A stretch of DNA of 64,000 nt from JACJXW01 sp964418125 (GTDB taxonomy: Bacteria > Bacteroidota > Bacteroidia > Chitinophagales > Saprospiraceae). The notes under the pieces were generated by a model, which saw only the letters and a program-made list of their open reading frames with translations, was not told the DNA's origin and made no database searches. The stretch spans positions 62,001 to 126,000 of the forward strand of contig CAYQKY010000003.1 of NCBI GenBank assembly GCA_964418125.1, read 5' to 3'. Below, in pieces: positions 44,059-53,408 of the stretch (position 1 is the first letter of the stretch; each line of letters starts with the position of its first letter). The translations under genes and the position numbers were made by a program.

Positions 44059-45249
44059 TTATTTCAATACTCCCAACTCCTTTCCAACTTTCGTAAACGC
44101 GGCGATGGCCTTATCCAGGTGTTCCCGTTCATGGCCGGCGCTGATCTGGGTGCGAATGCGCGCTTTCCCTTTCGGCACCACGGGATAGAAGAACCCAATG
44201 ACGTAGATGCCCTCATCCAGCAGGCGGTTGGCAAATTGCTGGGAGAGTTTGGCGTCGTACAGCATGATGGGAACAATGGGCGTCTCCCCCGGCAGGATAT
44301 CGAAACCGGCGGCCGTCATTTTCTCCCGGAAATATTTGGTATTCTCTTCCAGTTTGTCCCGTAGGTGCGTACTGCTACTGAGCAGGTCCACCACTTTGAT
44401 GGAAGCTCCGACGATAGCCGGCGCCAGTGTGTTGGAAAACAGATAGGGGCGGGAACGCTGCCGCAGCATATCGACGATTTCCTTCTTAGTGGCAGTAAAG
44501 CCTCCGGAAGCGCCTCCCATTGCCTTACCGAAAGTACCCGTAATGATGTCTACCCGGCCCATTACGTTATGGTATTCATGGGTGCCGCGGCCGGTTTTAC
44601 CGATGAACCCGGTGGCATGGCAGTCGTCGACCATGACCATGGCGTCATATTTTTCTGCCAGATCGCAGATCTTATCCAGCCTGGCGATATCGCCGTCCAT
44701 GGAGAAGACGCCGTCGGTGGCGATCATGCGGCGGCGGGCGCCCTGAGCTTCTTTAAGTTGCGTTTCCAGGTCCGCCATATTACTGTGTTTGTAGCGGTAG
44801 CGCTGGGCTTTACACAAGCGGATGCCGTCGATGATGGAGGCGTGGTTAAGCTCATCGGAGATAATGGCGTCTTCGGCGCCCAGCAGGGGTTCGAACAGGC
44901 CGCCATTGGCGTCGAAGGCGGCGGCGTAGAGAATGGCGTCCTCCATGCCCAGGAATTTGGCGATCTTGCCCTCCAGTTCCTTGTGAATATCCTGCGTGCC
45001 GCAGATGAACCGGACCGAGGACATGCCGAAACCGTGCGTATCGATGGCTTCCTTGGCAGCCTTGATCACATCGGGATGAGAAGAAAGCCCCAGGTAGTTA
45101 TTGGCGCAGAAATTGAGCACCTCGCCCGTGCTCTGCGTCCTGATGGCTGCCGACTGAGGAGTGGTAATGATGCGCTCTTCCTTGTACAGGCCCTGTTCTT
45201 TGATCTCCTGCAGTTCTTTTTCGAGTGCTGGTTCTACGGTTTTGTACAT
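44059..45249 (-). CDS. kbl: Glycine C-acetyltransferase (2-amino-3-ketobutyrate CoA ligase)
   Basis: This PLP enzyme splits 2-amino-3-oxobutyrate with CoA to glycine and acetyl-CoA, the second step of threonine breakdown. The 396-aa sequence has the Kbl-type NNYLGLSSHPDVIKAAKEA start, GFGMSSVRFICGTQDIHKELE, DELNHASIIDGIR, MVMVDDCHATGFIGKTGRGT and the PLP-Lys motif TGTFGKAMGGASGGF. The SDR-type threonine dehydrogenase that makes its substrate is encoded two genes upstream on the same strand. Confidence 0.95.
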   Translation of the reverse strand: MYKTVEPALEKELQEIKEQGLYKEERIITTPQSAAIRTQSTGEVLNFCANNYLGLSSHPDVIKAAKEAIDTHGFGMSSVRFICGTQDIHKELEGKIAKFLGMEDAILYAAAFDANGGLFEPLLGAEDAIISDELNHASIIDGIRLCKAQRYRYKHSNMADLETQLKEAQGARRRMIATDGVFSMDGDIARLDKICDLAEKYDAMVMVDDCHATGFIGKTGRGTHEYHNVMGRVDIITGTFGKAMGGASGGFTATKKEIVDMLRQRSRPYLFSNTLAPAIVGASIKVVDLLSSSTHLRDKLEENTKYFREKMTAAGFDILPGETPIVPIMLYDAKLSQQFANRLLDEGIYVIGFFYPVVPKGKARIRTQISAGHEREHLDKAIAAFTKVGKELGVLK

Positions 45250-45350
45250 GAGTTTGCTTTGGTTTTATTTTTAAATTGGTGGTTTTGGGCTTTGTTGCCA
45301 TGAAAGCACAAAAGCTCAAAATCCCACGAAAGTTTTATTCGGCCGGATAG

Positions 45351-46457
45351 TCATTTCAGCTTAACCGTTTCTCCTTTGTTCGCCGACTGTCTAGCCGCTT
45401 CGAGTATCTCCATTACGATCATATTGTTTTCGAGTGAGGACAGATCATAAGGCGGAATGTCCACCTTCCTTCTGACGGCTGCCTCCAGAAAGGCAAATGG
45501 GTCAAAAAAGGAGCCTTCCAGGGCTGGGGCCTGTTTATTGAAGGGCCCTTCCGCTTCGCTGAAGAGCAGATCCATATTTTCCCTGTCCCGGTTGAAGATG
45601 TACCCGGTGGTTCCGTACACCTCAATATCCTTTCGGTTGTAGGGCCAGTTCCAGGAAGCCTGAATGATGGCCTGGGTTTCGGGATAGGCCAGGATGATGG
45701 TAGCTTCATCCTCCACCTTTGGATAAATATGCGGTTTGAACTGCTGGGTAATGCAGGTAACCGACAGCGGCCGCGCACCATTCATGAACCAGGTGGCCAG
45801 GTTGGCGCCGTAACAACCAAAATCGGTAAGCGCCCCTCCCCCATTGAATTCCGGGTCGGTCAACCACTCCAGGAATTCCTCATTGACGCCGATCTCCTTC
45901 GGGCCGGGATGGCCGTCGTGCACGACGATCTTACGCAGGGGCCCTATTTTACCACTTTCCACCATCCCTTTAGCCGCGTGGTTGCTGCCGTACCAGCTCG
46001 TCTCATAGTTGGTGAGCAACAAAACACCATGCTCCTCAGCCAGCGCCGCCATTTTTCTTGCGTGTTCCAGGCTAACCGCCAGGGGCTTTTCCACCATGAC
46101 GTGGATGCCTTTGGGCGCGCACTTTTCTACTACTTCCAGGTGGCCGTAGATCGTATTGAAGGCTGTTACGGCTTCCGGGCGGGTGGCTTCCAGCATTTCG
46201 TCTATGGAAGGATACACGATATCCATGCTGAAGCCATGCTGTTTAGCATAGCGTTGGGAAAGTTCCCGGTTTGGCTCGGCGATTCCGACGATCTGGATAT
46301 CGCCTCGGTTCTCCCGCCCGAGTATCCAATGGACATGGGTATGCACCAGGCCAATAACCCCCACTTTCAGCGGGGCCGCCGTTTCCAGTTTTTCCTGTCC
46401 AGGCAGAAGGGAAACAAAGAATAAAGCACAAACAAAAAAACAAAAGACTCGCTTCAT
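45351..46457 (-). CDS. Exported Gfo/Idh/MocA-family oxidoreductase
   Basis: The 368-aa protein has a signal-peptide-like start (MKRVFCFFVCALFFVSLLPGQ) and then a Rossmann domain (LKVGVIGLVHTHVHWIL; the usual GxGxxG glycine pattern is altered), MVEKPLAVSLEHARKM with the Lys of the EKP motif, and a C-terminal domain with GGGALTDFGCYGANLATWFM. It is probably periplasmic. I chose the ATG at 46457 because it begins the signal peptide; the longer frame to 46571 would overlap the dehydrogenase gene. It lies 10 bases after the threonine dehydrogenase gene. The substrate is unknown. Confidence 0.85.
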   Translation of the reverse strand: MKRVFCFFVCALFFVSLLPGQEKLETAAPLKVGVIGLVHTHVHWILGRENRGDIQIVGIAEPNRELSQRYAKQHGFSMDIVYPSIDEMLEATRPEAVTAFNTIYGHLEVVEKCAPKGIHVMVEKPLAVSLEHARKMAALAEEHGVLLLTNYETSWYGSNHAAKGMVESGKIGPLRKIVVHDGHPGPKEIGVNEEFLEWLTDPEFNGGGALTDFGCYGANLATWFMNGARPLSVTCITQQFKPHIYPKVEDEATIILAYPETQAIIQASWNWPYNRKDIEVYGTTGYIFNRDRENMDLLFSEAEGPFNKQAPALEGSFFDPFAFLEAAVRRKVDIPPYDLSSLENNMIVMEILEAARQSANKGETVKLK

Positions 46458-46467
46458 GGACGCCATC

Positions 46468-47421
46468 TTATGATACGGATGCTGCATAGTACTCCCGCAG
46501 GTGTTCCAGCATATCGGCTGCGATCTCCGGCAGGCCGAACTTCGGCTCCCAGCCCCAGTGTTCGCGGGCATAGCTGTCGTCGATGCTCTCCGGCCAGGAG
46601 GCGGCGATCTGCTGGCGGTAATCCGGCTTATAGATTACTTTGAATTCCGGAATGTGTTTCTGTATTTCCTTTTCCACTTCGGCGGGGGTAAAGTTCGTTC
46701 CCGCCAGGTTGTAGCTCGAACGGATCTTTACAGCGTCCGAAGGCGCCTCCATCAGTTCCAGCGTGGCGCGGATGGCATCCGGCATATACATCATGGGCAG
46801 GCGGCTGTCAGGTTCCAGGAAACATTCATAAGGTTCTCCTTTGACTGCGTAGTGGAATATTTCGACGGCATAGTCGGTAGTCCCTCCCCCGGGCAGAGAT
46901 TCGTACCCGATGATACCGGGATAGCGGACCGACCGCACATCCACTCCATATTTCTGGTGGTAATACTGGCACCAGCTCTCGCCGGCAACCTTGCTGATCC
47001 CGTAGACGGTTTCCGGTTGCAGGACGGCGTACTGCGGCGTATCCACCCTTGGCGTCATTCCTCCGAACACCGCAATGGAGCTCGGAAAAAAGACCCGGAG
47101 GTTGTGCTCCTTCGCCGCCTCCAGGATATTGAACAACCCCGCCATATTGACCTCCCAGGCCCATTTGGGGTTTTGTTCTCCCTTCGCAGAAAGGATAGCC
47201 GCCAGGTGATAGATCTGGCGAACCTCGTACTTTCGGATCAGGCCTGCCAGCTTATCCTTATCCAGGACGTCGAGTTCTTCGAAGAGGATGTTGCTGCTGC
47301 CCGGGTGGCGAATGTCGGTCGACAACACAGCGGAAGCGCCGTAACGCCGCCGCAATTCTGAGGTGAGCACGGTGCCAATTTGTCCATTGGCTCCGGTAAT
47401 GAGTATGGTTCCGGTTTCCAT
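46468..47421 (-). CDS. tdh: SDR-type L-threonine 3-dehydrogenase
   Basis: The 317-aa NAD-dependent epimerase-fold enzyme has the cofactor loop TGANGQIGTVL, the AAILSAKGEQNP segment, PSSIAVFG and the catalytic YGISK motif (YxxxK). These agree with the short-chain threonine dehydrogenases known from Flavobacterium and Cupriavidus rather than the zinc MDR type. It would oxidise threonine to 2-amino-3-oxobutyrate for Kbl. It heads the unit tdh, Gfo/Idh, kbl. A UDP-sugar epimerase is the alternative but fits less well with kbl nearby. Confidence 0.88.
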   Translation of the reverse strand: METGTILITGANGQIGTVLTSELRRRYGASAVLSTDIRHPGSSNILFEELDVLDKDKLAGLIRKYEVRQIYHLAAILSAKGEQNPKWAWEVNMAGLFNILEAAKEHNLRVFFPSSIAVFGGMTPRVDTPQYAVLQPETVYGISKVAGESWCQYYHQKYGVDVRSVRYPGIIGYESLPGGGTTDYAVEIFHYAVKGEPYECFLEPDSRLPMMYMPDAIRATLELMEAPSDAVKIRSSYNLAGTNFTPAEVEKEIQKHIPEFKVIYKPDYRQQIAASWPESIDDSYAREHWGWEPKFGLPEIAADMLEHLREYYAASVS

Positions 47422-47494
47422 AATTTGGTCAGAGCTTATTTTTCCATTTAAACAATAGCCTGAAGGTTACAGTTTGCCGGCAGGCCGGTTGAAT

Positions 47495-47959
47495 TCAGGC
47501 GTAATCCGGCACAGCCTCCAGATATTCATAGGAATGGTTATCATAATCTATCGCACAACAATAACTCTCTATGCCATTGGTCACGAGAATATACTGTACT
47601 TTTAATTCCGTATTATACCAGGCAGCCTGTTCGAAAACGTCATTAGTAATGGGTATCCGGGGCGCTTTACACTCTACCAGCAGGTAGGGGTTTACTTCCA
47701 TATCATACACCAGCAGGTCAAAACGCTTCTGAAGCGAGTTGACCCGAAACCCGCGCTCCAGGTTGATGCGGTTTACATTGTATCCCTTTTCCTCCAGAAG
47801 GTAGTGAATTACCAGTTGCCGGACAAGTTCTTCTGGCTGGAGGGCCAGCCATTTCTTTCGTATGGAGTCGAACAGGTAACGCTTCTCTCCTTCACGTTTC
47901 ACTTTCAGCAACCCTTTGTATTGCATCAAACTCAACTCGATATGTGTGGCCTTTTTCAT
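47495..47959 (-). CDS. Stand-alone HsdR N-terminal (PD-(D/E)XK-like) protein
   Basis: The 154-aa protein matches the N-terminal nuclease-like domain of type I restriction subunit R: RYLFDSIRKKWLALQPEELVRQLVIHYLL, then the candidate active-site pattern RFDLLVYD...YLLVECKAPRIPI (Asp and ECK). No helicase, HsdM or HsdS gene is nearby. Such short proteins are common in Bacteroidota as housekeeping-type singletons; the function is not established. It follows tilS by 64 bases on the same strand. Confidence 0.8.
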   Translation of the reverse strand: MKKATHIELSLMQYKGLLKVKREGEKRYLFDSIRKKWLALQPEELVRQLVIHYLLEEKGYNVNRINLERGFRVNSLQKRFDLLVYDMEVNPYLLVECKAPRIPITNDVFEQAAWYNTELKVQYILVTNGIESYCCAIDYDNHSYEYLEAVPDYA

Positions 47960-48023
47960 TCTATATTAACTATCCTTTGATTGAACAGTGAGCGGCCGGA
48001 ACGATAAATAGTCACAAATTTCT

Positions 48024-49367
48024 TTACCTTTTAATAAATTTCAAAGCCCAGTATGCCTGAGAATCCCGCCGGACCTTGAACCGCTCGTCGATGCGGTAAC
48101 CAACTACCCAGCAGATGCGGCCGGCGGCGTCTTCGAGTATCCAGGCTTTCTCCTTTTCAAAACGGCTCACCTTCTGGTTGCTGAAAAGGTCCTGAATCTT
48201 CTGGTGTTTCCCATTCATTCCCAGCGGTTGAAAAGCATCCCCTGCTCTCCAGTGCCTCAGCATCAGCGGAAACTGGAGCTGTTCGGCGTCCAGGTATACT
48301 TCCCGTTCTGTCGGTGGAAAAGCAGCCGGCCGGCCCTGGTGGCGGGCAATAACCAGCCTCCCTCCCGGTAAAGATAATCCGGTGGTGTCTGTGGTAATTT
48401 GGAACTCCGGGGGTTCCGTTCCTTTTTCTACAGGCAACGTATCCACTACCAGCTCTTCCCGTTCGACCAACAGGCGATAATCCCGGGAGAGGAAAATAGC
48501 GCCAACATTATCCAGGCTTTCCGCCAATTGCTGTACCTGGCTGGAATTGAACCCATATGGGTAAAGCAATTCGAAAAGGACCGTAGGAAGGACAGGGCCA
48601 AAAGAATCCAGTTCCCGGATGCTCAGCCGAAAAGGCATTCCATAAGAGAGAATTACCTCCTGGGCAATATGCCGCATGGCCCAATCCAGCAGTTGTTCGA
48701 GCTGGCGAAACCTGCCGATATTTTCAGCCATAGTCTGTTCGAAAGCGGGATTAATCTCTTTCAAGGCAGGAATGACGTTGTGCCGTATCTTATTGCGGTA
48801 ATATTTGACTTCCCGGTTGGTGGAATCTTCCCTGAAGGAGAGCTCATTGTCGGCAACATATTGTTCCAGGCGGTTTCGGGCGGCAAAGAGAATGGGCCGG
48901 ATGACGAAGCCGTTCTTCACAGGTATCCCATGCAGCCCCCGCATGCCACAGCCTTTGGTAAGATTATAAAGCAGGGTTTCGATACTATCATTGAGGTGGT
49001 GGGCGGTGGCAATGTGGGTGAAATCGTTTCCCAGCCGCACTTCCTCCAGCCAGGAATACCGAAGTACCCTGGCGGCTACCTGTATGGATTGTCCAGTTTC
49101 CCGGGCGTACTCCTCCGTATCGAACCTGCGGCAGAAGGAAGGAACGCCCCATCTCTCAGCCAGGCCCAGAACAAACTGTTCATCATCATCCGAATCCTGG
49201 CCACGCAATTGAAAATTGCAGTGAGCGATGCCAAAATCAAAACCCGCCTCCCTGAACAACTGCGCCATAACCACAGAGTCCAGCCCGCCGCTGATGGCAA
49301 GCAACACCCTGTCGCCTGATTCAAACAATTGTTCCTTTTCCAGAAAGTGAAGAAATTCCTGTAACAC
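48024..49367 (-). CDS. tilS: tRNA(Ile)-lysidine synthase
   Basis: TilS modifies C34 of tRNA-Ile(CAU) to lysidine and is essential for AUA decoding. The 447-aa sequence has the PP-loop LLAISGGLDSVV near residue 22, FGIAHCNFQLRG, ATAHHLNDSIETLLYNLTKGCGMRGLHGI, RPILFAARNRLEQY, the RNKIRHNVIPALKEINP segment and a C-terminal domain with WRAGDAFQPLGMNGKHQKIQDL. It lies 27 bases downstream of the PfkB gene. Confidence 0.95.
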   Translation of the reverse strand: MLQEFLHFLEKEQLFESGDRVLLAISGGLDSVVMAQLFREAGFDFGIAHCNFQLRGQDSDDDEQFVLGLAERWGVPSFCRRFDTEEYARETGQSIQVAARVLRYSWLEEVRLGNDFTHIATAHHLNDSIETLLYNLTKGCGMRGLHGIPVKNGFVIRPILFAARNRLEQYVADNELSFREDSTNREVKYYRNKIRHNVIPALKEINPAFEQTMAENIGRFRQLEQLLDWAMRHIAQEVILSYGMPFRLSIRELDSFGPVLPTVLFELLYPYGFNSSQVQQLAESLDNVGAIFLSRDYRLLVEREELVVDTLPVEKGTEPPEFQITTDTTGLSLPGGRLVIARHQGRPAAFPPTEREVYLDAEQLQFPLMLRHWRAGDAFQPLGMNGKHQKIQDLFSNQKVSRFEKEKAWILEDAAGRICWVVGYRIDERFKVRRDSQAYWALKFIKR

Positions 49368-49394
49368 GATAGATATTTAGCTTCTTTATATCTC

Positions 49395-50408
49395 CTACAC
49401 CCTGGACTGCTCCTGATAATTTTTCCGGATCAGCGCATTGGTTTCTTCCAATGTCCGGAATACCTCAAAGGTTGTTCCCTGTGTGCGCAGAGCGCCCAGG
49501 GCGTTGGCATACTGAGCGGCACGGACATAATCCCCTCTGTCCTGCAACAAACCAAAAGCAAAACCGCCGGCAAAGGAGTCTCCGCAACCGGTAGTGTCGA
49601 TCACCTCACCAACCCGGACGGAGGGTACGAATTCTGCCTTGAACTGCCCACCGGGCATGGAATAAGCCATACAACCTCTGGAATCCAGCGTGATAACGAG
49701 GGCTTTTACTCCCCGCTGAAGGACATACAGGGCAAATTCGGCCATTTCGCTTTCCGAAAGCTCCCAGTATTCCTCTTTCAATTCTTCCGGCTTATATTCT
49801 TTTTTAAACCAGCAACACCCTGCCTCTTCAATATTCATCTTCAGTACGTCTATATAAGGGAGCCAGAGGTCGCGTTCGACCCAAAACCGGCGGAGGCGGT
49901 CTCCGGCGGTCGTTACGGTGCTCGTAGGCCCGTGTGCATCGAATATGGTAAGGGCATCTTCTCTGCGGTTGGCCTTTATGTACTGTAAAGTCTCCAGCGG
50001 CACCTCGTAATCAGAAATGGGAACACAGACGAATGCATCACAATCGATAAAAGGCGCGATATCTTCGGGCCGTATGGGGGGCATAAAGGCCGTTTGCTTT
50101 TCCAGGCGGTTGTTCTGGTCAACGAACTTCAGTTGAATGACATCGCCCTGGTCGAGGTGGGCATAGATACCTTCCAGGCTGATGTTTTCATACGCGGAAA
50201 GTAATGCGTCTACTTCAGCCTTATCTTTTTTTCTAATGTGGGTCACGGGAAAGACCATACCAGTTCCCTTCAGCAATTTGGCCAGGGCAATAGCGGGATG
50301 GGTCACACAGCCATATTTCACAATGACTTTACCCTTACTCGTAGTGATGTTGTCGTAAGGAATTGGGCCTAAGACGGCGATCTTCGATTGGCTATTCATA
50401 GTTACCAA
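49395..50408 (-). CDS. PfkB-family carbohydrate kinase
   Basis: The 337-aa kinase of the ribokinase/PfkB fold has VLGPIPYDNITTSKG at the start, an ALVITLDSRGCMAYS segment and the C-terminal signature VIDTTGCGDSFAGGFAFGLL with the catalytic Asp. The HPAIALAKLLKG segment replaces the usual GGxxxN sugar loop, so the substrate (sugar, nucleoside or other) cannot be assigned. It lies between aspartate kinase (78 bases upstream) and tilS (27 bases downstream) on the same strand. Confidence 0.85.
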   Translation of the reverse strand: MVTMNSQSKIAVLGPIPYDNITTSKGKVIVKYGCVTHPAIALAKLLKGTGMVFPVTHIRKKDKAEVDALLSAYENISLEGIYAHLDQGDVIQLKFVDQNNRLEKQTAFMPPIRPEDIAPFIDCDAFVCVPISDYEVPLETLQYIKANRREDALTIFDAHGPTSTVTTAGDRLRRFWVERDLWLPYIDVLKMNIEEAGCCWFKKEYKPEELKEEYWELSESEMAEFALYVLQRGVKALVITLDSRGCMAYSMPGGQFKAEFVPSVRVGEVIDTTGCGDSFAGGFAFGLLQDRGDYVRAAQYANALGALRTQGTTFEVFRTLEETNALIRKNYQEQSRV

Positions 50409-50486
50409 AGGCTCTTTTATCCCCGGTAATATAATGAATAATTCCTGACTGTCACTAGTTGCAGCAGCAATTGAATCCCCGAAGCG

Positions 50487-51812
50487 CTAGTTTTTGCCCG
50501 GCACCAGCTTACGGCGCATAACCGGCACATCTTTTACGGCCATCTGGACGGTAGTGTCCTTGATCTTTTCTTCCAGCAGCACGATCTTTCCCCGGCGCAG
50601 GTTATCCAGCACGTCCTGCTGGTAGTGGCGCACGGTGATGAGTTCCAGCCCCCGGTCAAGCATCACTTTAAATTTGTCTTTGAGCAGCTCGGCCAGCCGG
50701 TCGGCCTTATCGTCGATATCATTGATGATCAGGCTGAAGCTGATCGCCGAATTCTGCATCATGTTGACCTGAATGCGGAGGTCGGCAACCATATTGAAGA
50801 TGTGGCTGATGTGGTGCTCAGCGACGAAGGAAAAATCGCGGGTACTGATCGAAAGAAGGCACTGGTCCTGTTCTACGGCCACCATCGGCGGGTAGTTGTC
50901 TTCCACTTCGTCGGAAATAAGCGTCCCCTCCCCTGCGGGGTCGATAAAGGATTTTACAAAGAGGGGTATGCTCTTGTTCTGAAGCGGCTTGATCGTTTTG
51001 GGGTGGATCACCTTGGCGCCATAGTAGGTCATTTCGATAGCTTCCTTGTACGACAGGCGGTCCAGTTTGACCACGTTCTCGAACAGGCGGGGGTCGGCGG
51101 TCAGCACCCCGGGCACGTCCTTCCAGATGGTCATATCTTCAGCGTCCAGGCAGAAAGAGAAAATGGCTGCCGTATAGTCCGACCCTTCCCTGCCCAGCGT
51201 AGTGGTGAAATTTTCGGTAGTGCTGCCGATGAAGCCCTGGGTCAGGATGAAGCCTCCCTTTTCCAGCATGGGGCGGGCGATCCTGGCCGAGCGTTCCAGG
51301 GTTTCCTCCCATTGTACCCAGCCCTCGCGAAAAATATCATCGGTGAGGATGATATCGCGCGCATCCAGCCATTGTACCGGTAACCCTATCTTATTGAGAT
51401 AGGCGGAGACGATCTTGGATGAAACCAATTCCCCCACGCATACGATCTGGTCGTACATGTAATCGTAATTCTGATGGGGTTCTTCCTCCAGCACCCATTC
51501 CACTTCGACGAAGGTATCGTTCACCGAAGCATACACTTCGTCACCATCGTCAAACAGATCGGCGATGATGCGGTAGTGCTGGGCTTTGATATCATTGAGG
51601 ATATCGAAGGCTTCACCGGTACGGGCAGCGTGGGCCTCCACTACCGTCTCCAGGGCATTCGTGGTTTTGCCCATCGCGGAAACAACAACGGCCAAAGGCT
51701 TTCCCTTATAATCCTGAAGGATATTGGCAACATTCTTAATGGCGGCGGCATCCTTCAGGGACGAACCGCCGAATTTGAAGACTTTAATCGGTTGCTTCAT
51801 GAACGAAGTCAT
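50487..51812 (-). CDS. Aspartate kinase
   Basis: This enzyme phosphorylates aspartate, the first step to lysine, threonine and methionine. The 441-aa sequence has the KFGGSSLKD nucleotide loop, VVSAMGKTTNALE, FIGSTTENFTTTLGREGSDYTAA and YYGAKVIHPKTIKPL, and a C-terminal tandem ACT regulatory region. This is a monofunctional, LysC-like form. An ATG four codons in (51800) gives the more usual MKQPIKVFKFGGSS start. It follows isocitrate dehydrogenase after a terminator, so it is probably transcribed separately. Confidence 0.92.
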   Translation of the reverse strand: MTSFMKQPIKVFKFGGSSLKDAAAIKNVANILQDYKGKPLAVVVSAMGKTTNALETVVEAHAARTGEAFDILNDIKAQHYRIIADLFDDGDEVYASVNDTFVEVEWVLEEEPHQNYDYMYDQIVCVGELVSSKIVSAYLNKIGLPVQWLDARDIILTDDIFREGWVQWEETLERSARIARPMLEKGGFILTQGFIGSTTENFTTTLGREGSDYTAAIFSFCLDAEDMTIWKDVPGVLTADPRLFENVVKLDRLSYKEAIEMTYYGAKVIHPKTIKPLQNKSIPLFVKSFIDPAGEGTLISDEVEDNYPPMVAVEQDQCLLSISTRDFSFVAEHHISHIFNMVADLRIQVNMMQNSAISFSLIINDIDDKADRLAELLKDKFKVMLDRGLELITVRHYQQDVLDNLRRGKIVLLEEKIKDTTVQMAVKDVPVMRRKLVPGKN

Positions 51813-51868
51813 TTAAATTGATCCTGGCTTCTGACTCTTAAAAGCCGCGAAGGTAACGATTTGCCCAG

Positions 51869-51915
51869 TAAAATAAAACATCCCGGGCTTTGGCAGAAGC
51901 CAAAATCCGGGATGT
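51869..51915 (-). terminator. Rho-independent terminator of icd
   Basis: ACATCCCGG..TTTGGC pairs with GCCAAA..CCGGGATGT (51878-51915) with an internal 2x2 bulge and a 4-base loop. On the - strand a T-rich run follows (51869-51877). Confidence 0.75.
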
Positions 51916-51941
51916 CTCCTGGTTCAACCGGCAGATTGCCC

Positions 51942-53210
51942 CTACTTCATATTACTGATGATCTCATCGCCAAACTCAGAACACTTCAGCAGGGTAGCTC
52001 CATCCATCAGGCGGTGGAAATCATAAGTTACGCGCTTTTTGGAGATGGCGCCTTCCACGCCGTTGACGACCAGGTCGGCGGCTTCTTTCCATCCCATGTA
52101 GCGGAACATCATTTCACCGGACAGGATAACCGAGCTGGGGTTGACCTTGTCCAGGCCGGCGTATTTGGGCGCCGTCCCGTGGGTGGCTTCGAAGATGGCC
52201 CTGCCCGTAGTGTAGTTGATGTTGGCGCCCGGAGCGATACCGATGCCGCCGACCTGTGCGGCCAGGGCGTCGGAGATGTAGTCGCCGTTCAGGTTGAGGG
52301 TAGCGATAACGGAGTATTCCGCCGGGCGGGTGAGGATCTGCTGCAGGAAGGCGTCGGCGATGGAGTCTTTGACGAGGATAGCCCCTTCTCCCAGGGCTCT
52401 TTCCTGGGCCTTATTGGCCGCTTCCCTTCCTTCGTCGGCGGCAATACGGTCGTACTGCGCCCAGGTGAAGACCTTGTCGCCGTATTCTCTTTCGGCTACT
52501 TCGTACCCCCACTCTTTGAACTTGCCCTCGGTGAACTTCATGATGTTGCCTTTGTGGACGAGGGTCACAGAAGGCAGGTTGTTATCTATGGCGTAATCGA
52601 TAGCGGATTTCACCAGGCGTTCGGTGCCTTCCACCGACACCGGCTTGATGCCCAGAGAGACGGTATTGGGGAAGCGGATCTGGGTAACACCCATCTCGTC
52701 AATGAGGAATTTCTTGAGCTTTTCCAGTTCCGGCGTTCCGTTGAGGTACTCGATGCCGGCGTAGATGTCTTCCGTATTTTCCCGGAAGATGATCATGTCG
52801 ATCTGGTCGGGGCGCTTTACCGGGGAGGGCACGCCGGTGAACCAGCGCACGGGGCGCACGCAGGCGAACAGGTCGAGTTTCTGGCGCAGGGCCACATTCA
52901 ATGAGCGGATACCGCCGCCGACCGGAGTGGTCAGCGGCCCTTTGATCGCCACCAGGTATTCTTCGATCGCGTGCAGGGTGTCGTCCGGCAGCCATTCTCC
53001 AGTAGCGTCGAAGGCCTTTTGCCCTGCCAGTACTTCCTTCCAGTGGATCTTGCGTTTGCCGCCATAGGCTTTTTCAACGGCAGCATCAAAAACGCGCTCG
53101 GAGGCTGCCCAGATGTCAGGGCCGATGCCATCCCCTTCGATGAAAGGAATGATGGGATCATCGGGCACGATCAATTTTCCATTTTCAATGGTTACTTTAC
53201 TTCCACTCAT
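51942..53210 (-). CDS. icd: Isocitrate dehydrogenase, NADP-type
   Basis: This TCA-cycle enzyme decarboxylates isocitrate to 2-oxoglutarate. The 422-aa sequence has PIIPFIEGDGIGPDIW, IKGPLTTPVGGGIRSLNVALRQ, the substrate loop RENTEDIYAGIEY, VHKGNIMKFTEG, DSIADAFLQQ, LNLNGDYISDALAAQVGGIGIAPGANI and the cofactor site ATHGTAPKYAGL, close to the Escherichia coli homodimeric type. I chose the ATG at 53210 (MSGSKVT); an upstream in-frame ATG at 53276 would add 22 residues and overlap the -7 element. Confidence 0.95.
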   Translation of the reverse strand: MSGSKVTIENGKLIVPDDPIIPFIEGDGIGPDIWAASERVFDAAVEKAYGGKRKIHWKEVLAGQKAFDATGEWLPDDTLHAIEEYLVAIKGPLTTPVGGGIRSLNVALRQKLDLFACVRPVRWFTGVPSPVKRPDQIDMIIFRENTEDIYAGIEYLNGTPELEKLKKFLIDEMGVTQIRFPNTVSLGIKPVSVEGTERLVKSAIDYAIDNNLPSVTLVHKGNIMKFTEGKFKEWGYEVAEREYGDKVFTWAQYDRIAADEGREAANKAQERALGEGAILVKDSIADAFLQQILTRPAEYSVIATLNLNGDYISDALAAQVGGIGIAPGANINYTTGRAIFEATHGTAPKYAGLDKVNPSSVILSGEMMFRYMGWKEAADLVVNGVEGAISKKRVTYDFHRLMDGATLLKCSEFGDEIISNMK

Positions 53211-53275
53211 TGTATTATGCAGTTTTATTTGTTGTATATTTTGTTCTTTTTCAGGATAGGTTTTAAAAAGCAGCA

Positions 53276-53283
53276 CAAAAGTA
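53276..53283 (-). promoter_or_regulatory. -7 promoter element of icd
   Basis: TACTTTTG on the - strand matches TAnnTTTG and lies 66 bases before the icd ATG. No clear -33 is seen. Confidence 0.45.
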
Positions 53284-53371
53284 ATAATTTAAATCTTTTC
53301 TGATGAAGGAGGGCCGCAATTTTCAGAGGTTTTCGGGGGGCGGCTAAAAATCGTATCTTGAAAAAACCTCT

Positions 53372-53379
53372 TACCTTTG
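53372..53379 (+). promoter_or_regulatory. -7 promoter element of ruvB
   Basis: TACCTTTG matches TAnnTTTG and ends 29 bases before the ruvB ATG. It is preceded by an AGAAGGAGAAAG-type ribosome binding site downstream at 53393-53404. No clear -33 is seen. Confidence 0.5.
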
Positions 53380-53408
53380 GGCAATTGAACTGAAGAAGGA
53401 GAAAGTAT

